Shown here: positions 11,702-24,022 of the stretch, piece after piece | Layout of the letters: each line of letters starts with the position of its first letter | Position numbering within the stretch: position 1 is the first letter of the stretch | Assembly: GCA_018881555.1 (NCBI GenBank) | Contig: JACAXG010000055.1 | Coordinates: 992,001-1,056,000, forward strand | Direction: 5' to 3' | DNA length: 64,000 nt | Source: Amblyornis subalaris | Taxonomy: Eukaryota > Chordata > Aves > Passeriformes > Ptilonorhynchidae | Notes under the pieces: model-generated | Database searches by the model: none | The model's input: the letters and a program-made list of their open reading frames with translations, nothing else | What the model was told of the DNA's origin: nothing | Position numbers and translations under genes: made by a program

Positions 11702-14700
11702 AGGTGACAAATACAAGTTGAGCACTCCAACCGATTTGGGAGTTTTTAGAACCACTTTTGGTGGAGACAGGTTGTGGAATCCGTGTGTGTGTGTGTGTGT
11801 GTGTCCTGTGCAGTTATCCCAGTGAAAATCTGAGTGAGCATGTGTTCACATAGGCTCTGTATAGCGATAAAACTCAGCAGTTTTCCATACAAATATGTTA
11901 TGCTATGCTAAGTGTATCCAGTGCAAACACAGATATTAATGTTTGTGGCAAAGTTGGGTATTTGAAACAAGTCCTTTTATTGTGTCCCTGACAGATGTAT
12001 CTTGGCTGAGCTTTGTTGGGCTGAACTAGCTGTGACTTGGCTTTTTAGAGGCAAAGACACCACTGGAGATTGGACTGGGATTCAGATGGGTTCTGGATTT
12101 GTTTGGTTTCTTTTTAACAGTGATCTAGTCAATAGTCATACCTAAGTCTCTAATGCCTTTGATCTTCTAACAATGAAATACAAACATTGATAACGATGCC
12201 AGTCCTTCCATGCAACATGCTTAAAATTAGAGATGAAATATGTGATTATGCATTTTTCCAAAGTGACATGTTTTTTATTATCAATAATCAGAATTATAGA
12301 TTCTTATAGGTAAGATTTGATGTCTACCTTACATAAATACTGATGAGCTCATTTTTAAGGGCTTGTTGCTGAATACTCTATTGATATCTTATTTTTGTGT
12401 ACATCTTTCCTCAGAATGTTGGCACTTCTGTCAGGTGCATTGCAAGTTCCATATATATCCACCCCTGGGTGTGCAAGGGTGGGGAGAAGAGAGCTGACTT
12501 ATAACAAAATTGCACTCAGATTTCACACGTTAGCTTCTTCTGCATTGGAAGGTATTGGAAAACATGTGTAAGATGGAAGAAAAGGATTGCACTTTTCGAA
12601 TGTGCTCATCTTACGAGACTTGCTCTCCATTGATTTTTCCTCAGGATCTCTTTGACTCATGCTAACTTGATGACAGAAATCCTCGCTCTGTAGGGAATAA
12701 AAACTTCAGCTGTGTAGCTTTAAAACTGATGAAAGGTTTGTTTAAACATTGGGGGAATAATCAAGTCACCTTAAAATCATCTCTGTACTTGAGATGAGCA
12801 TAGTGTTGTCTCAGTTTGGGAAAATGAATGGTGCTGATGTGTCTAGTACTTTTTATAACTGCAGATACTGCGTGTTTAAAAAGCAATACATCAAAGTGAT
12901 TTAATGCATTAATTGGATAAAAGGAAAAACAAGTAAGTCTCTAAATGAAGAAAAAGTAATAAAGCTGGCAGATCTTTTCCAAATAGAGAAGTATTTTCTT
13001 TGTATATTACAGAATTCTTCTGAAAGCGAATTTTTTCTTTGATTTAGCCTTGATTAAGTGTTTCAGGGGTAAAAAATCCAATTATGCCTAAACTCAATGT
13101 GTTGAAAATACTCAGAAGAGAACTTAAAGCTAATTGATGTATCTGAATTCATATTCAAAGTGAGGAATTACCTAACATATGTCTGTAAAGCATTGTACCA
13201 AGGTGTTCATTTCCTTGCAGCATCTTTCTTCTTTCAAGATACTGCCCTCAAAAATTTAAATCAAAACAAGCAAATCCAGTATCACAAATGCACTGATTGC
13301 TTTTCAAACTGTCTGAAGAGTTCAAACCACATGCTGAATTAGTGGATCAGAATTCTCTAGCACTCTTTCCTGGACTCCAATTAACTTGTTTTCTGACCTC
13401 GGGGAAAGTTGTTGGACATTCTTTTTGTCTGTATATCAGTAATATAAGGATAACGATGTTCATGTAAATGATGTTTAAGGTTAACATTTTAAAAAATGAA
13501 TTAGTGCTTAAAGACAAAAATGTGAAGTACTACTGTTAATAACTTTCCAATCTCTTTAAGCCCAAAATCTCCCACTTGATATTACTTTTTACATTTGTTA
13601 CTTGATGCTCCATTACTGTGTGATTATTGGGGTGTTGTTAATGCAGTTGCACCTTATCAAGGGCAAAGGGATAATTTTATGTTTCGGTGGTCTAAGAGTA
13701 CGGACACCAACAGAAGAAACCAGTGAGATAGTAGTGAGTTTCCAATTTCTCACTCTAAGGAAGGAGCATGCATTGGGCCTCTTATATGAGAAAAGAGTTA
13801 TTTTTCCTTATGAGCTGAAAGATGAACTTTTCTCAAAACTGGGAAAGATTTAGGACTACACCAGATAAGCTGGCATATTTTATTGGCAGTGCCACTCATT
13901 TGCTTTCTTCATGCTGTGCAAGCTGACATGAATAGGTTGTAAAAAGAGGTGATAATACAATGAGAGATAGTTACAAAGAAAATTGGGGGAAATGTAGCCA
14001 GTTCATTTTCCTCTAAAATGTAATTTAGTTTTTCCAAACAGCAATAAAACATAGGTATTTAGGATACTAAGTGGAGGTATGTATATGTCCCAGATGGACT
14101 TTTAACTGGAGTAACATCATAATGATATTGGTATCTGTTAAAAAAAAACAGCAAAGATCATTTATATGTCATGTTAAAATAGTTGGAAAATTATATTTCC
14201 TGCCAGTTTTTTAATTTGTACATATGGTCAAATTTCAACAGCAAGGGAGACACTGAGGTGCTTCTTTACAGAGCCAAATCATGCCTAGCAAGATTTACCA
14301 TAGCTGCAGTGTGGCATGAGTCCAGAAAACCTCTTTTCAGGGCCAGTCCAGAGCCAGACTTGAGGAACAGCACTGGCTAATTACTGGGCAGATAGCTGGG
14401 TAAGTCCGCACCCCCGTGGCACAGCCTGGAGTGTGGTGCAGTGGCCCCCCTGTGACTGGGTACAGCATTGGAGCAGGATCCTGTAGGGCTCCTTATGGCT
14501 GCTCACGGGAAGGGACAAATGGTGATGTCCATTCCCAGCCAGGTCAGGCTCAGGGCTGCTCTGGGGGTGGCTGGTGCCTTCGTGTGCCTGAGCTGGTAAA
14601 TGAAAGCAGTTGTGAAAGCCACTGTGGATGGTTTTGCATTCCCTCCCAGCCTCAGGGGTGACATGTATCCACCAGGCACAAGTGGCATGTTGCTCCTCAG

Positions 14701-16065
14701 CCCTGCCGCTGCCGCCAGTGCACTGTATATTTACAGTGGTTGTGTAAATATAGCGACTTCAAAGGCCGTGTATGAAGTATGTAGCAAAGGCTCTGGGCAT
14801 CTTTCCTTTGATGTTTTGAGTTGTGGATGAAGCCTGCTATGCTAAAAGAATTTTTCTATATGAGGTCTGTTTAGCTCTCAGTTTAGCACCAAAAAACTGA
14901 AAGTATGCTATTTTTTGACTTGGTGGTGTATCAGTTTTTACACTTAAAGCCGTAAAGTGGAGAAGCTTAAGAATAATTTGAACAGTTATTTCTAGTGTGC
15001 TTAATTAGAACTGAGTTAAGTGAGGCCAAACCCAGAATCAGGAGTTTCACTTAACCACAGATCACTGGTCTATGAATCTCTTTTCTATTAATACAATTGC
15101 TTCTCTTGATTTTTGGGTCTTACTGCATCTGATATGAAAGATGTACAGTAGTGCTTACTCTGCTTATCTTCATGTGTATCAATGCATTTCAAACTGCCTC
15201 AGAGAGGATACATGTGTATAGACAATACATAGCAACTGCCTTTTTAACTCATTGCTTTGCATTCTGATGAATATATCCTCAATGTCTCAGGTAAGGGTCA
15301 AATAACAAATTAAAATTAAATATATTTTGTGGAATTAGCTATATTTGCACTGTTGTTAACTTCAGCCATTCAGCTTTTGTTGTTAAATAATGTGAGTGAA
15401 CTTTTCAGCTGTTAGAGGCCCTTTTATTAGCTTTGTCAGCAACATGCATGTTCTTCTGAAAAGAAATGCATTTTTGTCCCTGGCTAACTTCAGAGAATAA
15501 AAGTGAGGTTTAGAAATTGTGAAATGTAGAATGACTGTTAATTCCCTATCTGATATAACTGGAATTTAGTCAACAGAAATGTTATTGGCTGATAGGAGTT
15601 TTTGAAGTATGGAGACCGTGATTAAAAGTAATTAAATATTGAAATGTTTAAAAGATATCTATGAAGTCTGATTCAATAGAAGCATATTTAAATATTATTC
15701 TTAGATGAGGTACATATTTTCTTAGTACCTGATGACTTTACTGATTTCAACTCTTGTACCACTATTAAAATGACATCAGACAGTTCAGTTATAGAGCAGG
15801 TTATGTCATCTTTATATGTAGCAATCTGCCTGTGTAAACTGCATCAAAATGTGTTTCAGACACATTAAAGGAACAGCATTCCATGAGTTAGAGCATCCCT
15901 CCCAGAAGGTCTTTGCCAATGCATAGTACAAGTGTGAACTCGTGAACTCTTGACGTAATTTCACTTTCCCTGTAATCTCTGGTAGTTGATGCATCGTATT
16001 AGACAGCAGGCAAATGAGTTCGTTGTGTACTTTGGAAAACAGTTCACAACTGAGAAAATATAATT
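11652..16065. other. Unique non-coding DNA with a GC-richer island
   Basis: Mostly AT-rich and gene-free. The exception is about 14400-14830, which is clearly GC-richer than its surroundings, includes CTGCCGCTGCCGCC, and opens overlapping short frames on both strands, a composition effect rather than coding evidence. No transposon is recognised. There are no single-N positions in this stretch. Confidence 0.5.
11783..11804 (+). repeat. (TG)n microsatellite
   Basis: About eleven uninterrupted GT/TG dinucleotides lie about 80 bases downstream of the CCAAT site at 11697. Alternating purine-pyrimidine tracts of this kind are polymorphic and can adopt Z-DNA. Confidence 0.95.
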
Positions 16066-16122
16066 CTGTGCCCCTGGAAATCAGTAGTAAAACTTCAGCT
16101 GACTTTAAAGAGTTGGGACTGA
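16066..16122 (+). repeat. Relic of short palindromic amniote repeat (copy 2)
   Basis: GAAATCAGTAGTAAAACTTC followed by AGCTGACTTTAAAGAGTTGGG resembles the old fold-back motif GAAGTCAATGGCAAAACTCC plus CATTGACTTCAATGGGAGT. Roughly 30 of 43 positions agree with my remembered pattern. The copy is diverged and short. Confidence 0.35.
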
Positions 16123-19100
16123 CATACTCCTACGTGTGCGAAACAGGGCCAGCAGAAGCTGCAACATCAGTTAATTTGAGGAATATGCAGAAGTAGTTAT
16201 ACTTTGCCCACACTTAACATTTGTTGTCCAGAAGGAATTGCATTGGCTTTTCCCATCAGGAAACAGGCGTGGCTTAGCCTGCGTGAGGTACCTACATGTT
16301 AGTATTCAGCTAGGTGCATGGGGATACAGTGATGTGTACAAGTATCCAGAAACACCAAGCAGACAGGTCAGGGACACTGCTGCACTGCAGTCACAGGCTT
16401 CTCTCCTCACCAGGAAACACACACTCTCTTTTTTAGTTTCTCTACAGCTCAAGAACTGCAACAGAAACAAGAAGGAATACTGTCTGCTCCCACTGATTTC
16501 CAGTCTGCTGCTAATTGAGACATAGCACTAACTCTGTGATGCTGGTGTATGTGACAACTCACACCCATTTACTGTCTATTAGTGTTATTCTTCTAGCTTT
16601 AGAAACTAAATCTGGCATCACATTTTACAGCTTGGGAAAAGATCCTATGAGGAACAAAGCACTAAGATGCAGTCAGAAGTGTCTAGTCACTAATACCAGT
16701 CACCATCTCAGCTCTCAAAAGTGCCTGGATTAGTGTTTGACAGGAGCCTATTTGTTAAGAGAAGGAAAAGGTTTATTTTAAAAAAGAATGTCTTGGTAGG
16801 ATGCCTATTAAAATAACAATTACAGCCTATAGAACTGGCAGTTCTGGAGAAACCCTGGAAATATTTTGCTTGTCTTCTACCCATCCAGTGCAAAAAACTT
16901 GTGTAGATAATGATGTCTTGAGTTTATTAAGGGGACTTTTGCCCGGCTGACAGACCAGAAATCCAAACTTTCCTAAAAACACACAAGCCAACCCTACATT
17001 TTTTTCCCATATGAAAATATTGCAGTTGTAGCAAACATTTCAAAGACTAGGCATTTGAAAATTGCAGCAAGCAGGAGATCACTTGAAATGTTGTTCATGA
17101 GCCAGAATGTCCCTTCTTTTCTAGGGATGCTGTTTCAAGTTGGGTAGTAGTTTAGAATACTTCTGTGCTGCAGAGATAAATCNGTGTTGCCACAAACAAA
17201 ACATGCACAAAAATGCCTTCTTCGAGTGTGCTGGCATGTGAAACCTGCCCTTGCTGGCTCCTTGCTGCAGTGAGATGAACTCTTGCTGCACTACACAGGG
17301 TTGCAATGGAGACAATGAGCAGGTGCTCAGCCTTCCNTTTCTTGATGCTTCCCAAACCTCCCAGGCTGACTTTGGAGTCTCTAGTTGTTTATTCCTATGT
17401 TCTGGTATGGAAATTTCCTTGAACTTTCATAAATTGTAAATAATTCTTGGCCCAACTCTGTTCTTGTAGCATTTATANACAACTTCTATAAAACATTTCG
17501 GTCCTTCAGCCAGCTGTCTGCAAGGCAGCTGTGATCCACTGTGCTGGTCTGGTCTCGGTGATTAAGGAACTTCTTCCCTCTCTGTAAAGTCTGCTAAGTC
17601 AGATAGTCCCANGCTCAGGGATCCACATGAGGCCCTGCCACAGTTTGCTGCTATCTAAAATTAATATTTAAGGCTGACAACATACTCAAAGACCTGTGGT
17701 GTAGGATTAGGAAGATTCAGGCTTCAGAGCCAAACCCAAAATTTCCCCAGCATTTTCTCTCCAAAGCTAGCTGGAAAAAAATCCCACAAAATTTCGGTAT
17801 TAACCATCAACTTTGGAAAAGAGAAAATCCACAATTCCTAATGCAGCACTTAGAATATACTCGCTTTATTAGGAGGCTGAACTTTTGCCTGAAGCTCCTG
17901 TGCCTAACTCAGGGAAGCTGCATCTGGAATAGACAGTACCACACACCATTTCAGTGTACCTGTAAAAAGCTGCTTAGGGAGAAAGAAACCATAAAGATTT
18001 GAAAAAAAAAGTAAAAAAGTAGTAGAGAAAGGGGGAGAGGCATATTTCTTAAAGGCAGGACGGTATGAGAGCACTGAAAGGTCAACACTGTCTGTTTAGG
18101 GCCAGTCTCTTAATTTAGTGCACTGAGGGATGCTTCATGCTAGAGGGGAGGCTTTTCAAGCAGTGTCAGTTTACATTTGGCCAGAGGAAGAAGGATTACC
18201 ATCTCCTTTCCAGCAATGTGGAAAGGAGGCCACCATCCCACTCGTCTTCAGGCATGTGGAAACAGTGGGGGAAATTAAACTCACAACAGCTCACACTGTT
18301 TCATGTGTGCAAGGCAGAGATGGTGATATCCAAAGCAAACACTGTTTCCAGCAATTGGCTGCAGTGGCTCCGACAGACTTCAGTGAGGCTCAAATCAGCG
18401 CTAACTGACAGCATTTTTACAGGCATTCAAACATTAAAAAGGGTCAAATGGCTGAGAAAATGGGTCTGTAGCCCTTGCAAAATCTTTCAGCAATTTTTTT
18501 TAGTGTCTTTGGGAGTTCAGTTTCTGCAGGCTGGCCAGATATGGCTGCAAAAGCACACAGGGCCATCAGCACATTTTCTTTGGATGCCTCAAATCTAGCC
18601 TACCTGTCTAGATACTCCAGACTGATTTATGAACACAGCAAGCTTTACGCAGCCCATCCTTGTTGCTTACTGGTACGGTGTGTCCAACGGGCTTCACGTC
18701 TTTTTCAGCCCATGACCCAATCACACTGCTTCATGGCTTCACGCCGAGCACTCCCACAGCTGATACAGATATCTTCAGGCTGCACAAAGGACTTCACTCT
18801 CAAGATTGTCTATTGATCATCATTTGTGAGCCCTGCAATTCCCACTATTACTCTCCTGTGAATCATTCCAAACTACTCTGAGAAATTTGCTGCTCGTTCT
18901 GCTCTCCCGATAAGTCACCACCTCCTCCTCATGAGCTGGCAGCTGATTGAAACGGATATGAGATTTTCAAAGCATTGAAATAATATTTAGCATTCTAATT
19001 ATATTTTTGTAGGTGCTAGTAATAATAATGTAATATTGATTCATCAGATCTCAGGCTGGAAAACTCAGCAAGTCAGCAAGATTGGAAAATGCAAAATGAT

Positions 19101-19334
19101 TTTTAAAGGCACCCTGTTTTCCTAACCTGTAATGAAATACTGACTTAAAAATTGTAATTGTGAAAAAATAGTGAATATTTCCACACACTGTTCCCTAAAT
19201 GAAAACGTTAAATAGCAAGATATAGATTTGTATATGACAGAAGTGTACGAGAGCAATGTTCCTACAAGGGAAAAAAGAAGGAGTTAAAATAGTTCATACT
19301 TGATTAGGATAAAAGGAGAGCTGAAATAAATCCC
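16123..19334. other. Unique non-coding DNA
   Basis: Frames of up to 153 codons near 18.1-18.6 kb overlap one another in different phases, as expected where stop codons happen to be rare. None has a recognisable domain or a splice-bounded exon pattern. Single N bases resume at about 17183. No mobile element is recognised. Confidence 0.5.
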
Positions 19335-19990
19335 ACAGAATCACAGAATAAGCTGAGCTGGAAAGGACCCACAAGGAATATCGAGTCCAACTCCTGGTCC
19401 TGCACAGCACCATCCCCAAGGGTCACTCTATGTGGCCGAAAGCATTGTCCAAATGCTTCTTGAGCTCTGTCAAGCTGGTGCTGTGACCACNTCCCTGGGA
19501 ACTCTGTTCCAGTGCCCAACCACGCTCTGGGTAAAGAACGTTTTCCTAATGTCCAATCTAAGCCTCCCCTGACACAAGTTCAGGCCGTTCCATCGGGTCC
19601 TGTCACTTGTCACCACAAAGAGACCACTGTCTGCCCCTCCTCTTCCCCTAACAAGGAAGCTGTAACTGCAATGAGGTCTCTTCTCAATCTCCTCTTCTCC
19701 AGGCTGAACAGACCAAGTGACCTCAGCGGCTCCTCATATGGCTTCCCCTCAAGGCCCTTCACCATCCTCATACTCCTCCTTTGGACACTCTCTAACAACT
19801 CAATGTCTGTTTTATATTGTGGTGCCCAAAACTGCCCCCAGCACTCTAGGTGAGGCTGCTCCAGTGCAGAGCAGAGCGGGACAATCCCCTCCCTTGCCCG
19901 GCTGGCCATGCTGGGCCTGATGCCCCCCAGGACAGAGTTGGCCCTCCTGGCTGCCAGGGCACTCTCTGTGGGATGGTGGGGTAAACTCAA
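19335..19990 (-). mobile_element. CR1 LINE, 5'-truncated, RT C-terminus readable
   Basis: On the plus strand it opens ACAGAATCACAGAATAAGC and continues with GAGTCCAACTCCTGG, the reverse complement of an avian CR1 3' end. On the minus strand, 19610-19990 stays open for about 126 codons and reads the C-terminal part of CR1 reverse transcriptase: ARRANSVLGGIR, FWAPQYKTDIELLESVQRR, LGLFSLEKRRLRRDLIAV. CR1 ORF2 encodes endonuclease plus RT; only the last part is kept, with 5' truncation near 19990. It ends at VVSLW rather than the usual terminus and cannot be active alone. Its openness suggests moderate age. Confidence 0.93.
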
Positions 19991-22964
19991 GAGTGAGCAT
20001 GCAGTGCTGGAGAACAGAAGATTGAGGTGTGAATTCCCGCCTTGTTGACTGTATTTATTTCTTTGGAATCTGCGCCAGTGTTTAAATTAATTTATCTTTC
20101 TGTGGCTGCTCCTGTGAAATACATTAGCTATTCATAGGCATGGAGATCTATCACGCAGGAAGGACACAGGGTGAGAGGAAATTTGCATTAGCCAGTGTGG
20201 TTGAGGGTTCATGTAAGCTCTGCAGCTAGGAATATGACTCTATTTAGTGAGCAAAACATTCCTGAGGCTGCANAACCTCAGAAATTGGTTGGTATTCTTT
20301 CCACTGTGCAAGCATCTACCCCTCTCTGCTGAAGANACTGAGGCAGTCCTTCCACTGAACAGCAGCTGCCAGCATAAGAGGTGCTTTGGAGATCCCAAGG
20401 ACAGCTTAGCTTTAGGTTTAAGACATAATCAAGGGGAAGAGGACCCATGGAACAAGATTGCCAAAAGGTTACAGACAGAAAGGCCATTTCATCCCTGTTT
20501 TAACAGCTGCCAGCTGCACGGGCATGATGAAGAGATGCTCGATGTCTGGAGGTCTGTGTGAAGCTGCACACAGGGCATGGGGAGCTCAGTGAAATGAGTG
20601 CTCCTCACCTGAGGCAGCTCTGTAATTGCCGCTGCCAGTCTGTGGCTGAACAGGTCTGGCTGCCTGCGGACTTAATATTCCCCAGGCTTGCAGAGATCTC
20701 TTCCTTAATGTTCTCTAATGGATAAATGCCAGCACAATGCCGTAGATAAATATGTGTTCCTAGTACTATTGACACTGCAGATCAGGCATTCGTACTTAAG
20801 GCTTATTTTCCTCATTTGTTACTTACTTAACTAGAGAAAGAAAAGGGAAAAGGTGCAAGAGGCAAAGTGCCTTTTTTGGAGGAATAGCAGCAGTAATAAC
20901 AAATCAGTCTAGTTATTGAACTGCTCAGAGCTGTTAGAAGGTAAGAATTTCCTGTTCATTTTTGATGGCAAATGGGGAAGGCAATCTATTCCCCCTTCTA
21001 GCCTCTTGTTCTCGAGAGAGCTACTCCTTTCAGCGGAGAATTTGAGTGATGGAATTCATATAAATTTCAAAAAGATCAGATGCAGATGCTGATGGCATCA
21101 CAGAGATGACATCTTCAAGCTGGGATGGTCATTGTGTCTATTTAATGGAAAATCATCCAGCCATCAGATAAGCTCTAAGCAGCCTCAATTGCCTTTTCCT
21201 AAAAGAGGAGCCACAGTACATTACATTCAAAAGCTGCTCAGTGGGTTCCTCAGGGATCTAACAAGCAGTTTGCAGAAATAGCATGAGCTAGATTTTAGAC
21301 AGATTCATGGTTTGTTTGTTTTTTTCAAGTTCTAGTTACTGCAGAAAACTGCTTGACTCTTTTAATGACAGTAAGTGCATGCACACACAGTTTTCCTCCC
21401 TCACTGCCCTGTACTTTTGTTACTGCAGGCAGACAGCTAAGTGGGATATGAAAAAATCCTACAGTCATGTTCTGTGAAGTGCTCACAAAGACAGAATGCT
21501 TAAACATTTCACCTCATCACCATAATAAGAAAGCAGAGCAGACAAATATGGCTGGGAAGAGCATGATGTGTACATAAACCTCAGTCTAAAACATAACTGT
21601 TTGGTCAGATCTTGTGAGAGCAATGACTTCAGCTTACTATCTCTGGTAACAGCATTCATCTCTGCACACAGCTTCTAGCCTGTAGATGAGAATGGATTTG
21701 GATGAATAAGTGTTTCTTGCTTTTATACTAGATACACCAGAACAAGTTTGAATTGAATAATTATAGAGCAAACTCTGCAGGCCAGTAGAATAAAATGAAA
21801 TATCATTGCTTCAAAACGCCTACATATTGTTGGTAAAAATTTCAGAATTTGTCTTCTCTCATTAGACAAAAGGTCAACAAAAGTTTGGAGGCCTTCAACT
21901 TTGGAGTTTCATTAGGGTTCATACTGAGCTAAGAAATTTGCTAGAGTTGTGATCTGAGTTTAAAGGGGGGAAGGGACACAGATGGCTCCTGTAGAGTTGG
22001 TTGTTCTCCAGAAGTTTTGTTTCTACACTATCTTTACAAATGTAGCTAGGATTTTATAAATAGGTATCATATGAAATGCAACATGGCCTGTGAAATTGAA
22101 GCAGCTCTTGGCCTAACCTCCGAAAGACTGATTTGGTTTAGCTAAACCCTGCCAANTCAGGAGTGGATTTGAAGGCAATTACCAAGCCATATGTTGTCCT
22201 TATCTTAACACAAACAAAAACCTTTTTTTATAACACAGCTCCTGCGTTTTCACGTGTTCCTTCACAGGACACAGCCCAGTCTCACACCAGTGGTTGTTTC
22301 CCTTTTGACTGTACCCACCTGTGCCGGCAGACCCCAGTGTGCTGGCTGCCTCCACCCCCCTCCTCTCAAACGTGTTTTGGGGCTTGGCAGGCATGGCAGC
22401 CTCCACACGCATCCAGCTCCCTGGGCACGATGCCCTGTGAGCCNTTGCCTGTAGCGCAGGAAAGGGGAAGCAGGAAGGTGTGATCATTAAAGGCAGCGAC
22501 CACTGCGAGTGCCCATACAGGATGAGGTCACAGGGTGCAGTTCACATGTGAAGTATTAAAAAATTATGATGATGGTTAAGGGGGAAGGCAAACTGGCCTA
22601 TAGCCTGGAATAACCCAACAGGTGAACGTGGCTTTGATTCTGCTGTGTGCTGAGCTTTAGGGACTATGTACTGTTAACATCGGCTAATAAGAGAGATGCC
22701 ATGATAGTTTTGTTAATATTTTATGTGCGGGGAGTTCAGTAAACTCTGGACAAATCTTGGGAAACAGGAAGTGAGTGTGTGTTTCATGCAAAGAAATTTT
22801 ATTTAAGCAGGAACTATTTTGACCTGCTCCGTGTAACCCAGGAATCTTGGATAGAGAATTACTTGTAAAAAAAAAAACATGCTGAAAATTGTGGCATATG
22901 TCATTTGTGTTGGGATTCATTACAAATTGGCTAACACTTCTTTCCGTGGATTTCTGCAGTGGTA
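19991..22964. other. Unique non-coding DNA
   Basis: No coding evidence. An octamer-like ATTTGCAT lies at 20180-20187 in an AT-rich block (about 20040-20260) that has the look of a possible conserved element. Around 22240-22500 the sequence is GC-richer, opening overlapping frames on both strands without domains. No mobile element is recognised. Confidence 0.45.
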
Positions 22965-23274
22965 AGGGAAAGGGAAGGGGAAAGAGGAAGGGAAAGGGGA
23001 AGGGGAAGGGGAGGGGGAAGGGGAAGGGGAAGGGGAAGGGAAAGGGAAAGGGNNNNNNNNNNNNNNNNNNNNNNNNNNNNNNNNNNNNNNNNNNNNNNNN
23101 NNNNNNNNNNNNNNNNNNNNNNNNNNNNNNNNNNNNNNNNNNNNNNNNNNNNNNNNNNNNNNNNNNNNNNNNNNNNNAGGGAAAGGGAAAGGGAAAGGGA
23201 AAGGGAAAGGGAAAGGGAAAGGGAAAGGGAAAGGGAAAGGGAAAGGGAAAGGGAAAGGGAAAGGGAAAGGGAGG
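22965..23274 (+). repeat. (GGGAAA)n / (GGGGAA)n purine tract with 125-N gap
   Basis: The left flank (to 23052) is a mixed purine tract, mostly GGGGAA then GGGAAA units. The right flank (23178-23272) is nearly pure GGGAAA, about 16 copies. Between them are 125 N (23053-23177), so the true length is unknown. The plus strand is almost all purine with regularly spaced GGG runs, compatible with G-quadruplex or triplex (H-DNA) structure. The overlapping long frames across it are repeat artefacts. Confidence 0.97.
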
Positions 23275-23761
23275 ACAACATGTAGCCTTTCCCTAGGGAA
23301 TAAATGCAGTATTGTTCCTCTCCACTACTTTATAAAGCTGAGCATTCATTGTTCATTCATTTGCAAAGAGACCCATATACTTTCCCATGAGGCCAGAGAC
23401 AATCCATAAAGCCCCTCATTAAATATACCTTACAAAAGAGCCCATACTACCATGCTACTGGAAGACCTCAGCAGAAACACTGATTTCTGAAGTCTCATGC
23501 AAAATTTAAAATTGTATTTAGCACTGAAGATTGTTCCATTACAATGTACTTCTAGAAATCAACCTGTTGATGTTAGGGACCCAGNTGCAGAACTTGGAGG
23601 ACTAGGCTCAGCCTTCAGGATTGCCAGACTTTCTGTCTGACCAGGAATAAATTCCAGTCTTAAGGTTTTATAGTTTTGAATTGGGGTGATGATAGTGCTG
23701 AAAGTCCTGCACGTGTACTGCAATCAAGTGACAGAAATGGGGACAAATTGGGAGCATCTCT

Positions 23762-23819
23762 TATTAATTCCATTCCTATCCTATCCTACTGATCTTATAG
23801 GATAGGAATGGAATTAATA
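23762..23819. repeat. Perfect inverted repeat, 23-bp arms, 12-nt loop
   Basis: The left arm 23762-23784 starts TATTAATTCCATTCC. The right arm 23797-23819 ends GGAATGGAATTAATA and is its exact reverse complement, with spacer CCTACTGATCTT. A partial further copy of the arm end (CCTATCCTACC) follows directly at 23820. No flanking transposon is recognised. The arms could fold into a stable hairpin or cruciform. Confidence 0.95.
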
Positions 23820-24022
23820 CCTATCCTACCCCATNCCATTTGCAAGACCATCCTTCCTTTTCAGATGGCTGCATACGTCAATACACAGTTTGCTATCAGT
23901 AAACATTACATGGTTTTTAGTGCTGCAGAAGGAAAAATTCTGTTAAAGTTATGGTAGAAGTCCTTTAGAAAGATTGTGCCATGACTGCCAAAATGGGATG
24001 TTAACATTGATTTACCAAAATA

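Noticed and set aside
18137..18598. 153-codon plus-strand frame with overlapping frames nearby
   Set aside because: No domain, no low-complexity-free homology that I recognise, and several competing frames in the same place. Consistent with a chance gap in stop codons.
22965..23274. Interstitial telomere array
   Set aside because: The unit is GGGAAA, not the vertebrate TTAGGG.
22889..23296. Long frames through the GGGAAA tract and N gap
   Set aside because: Produced by the simple repeat and by N being read as any residue.
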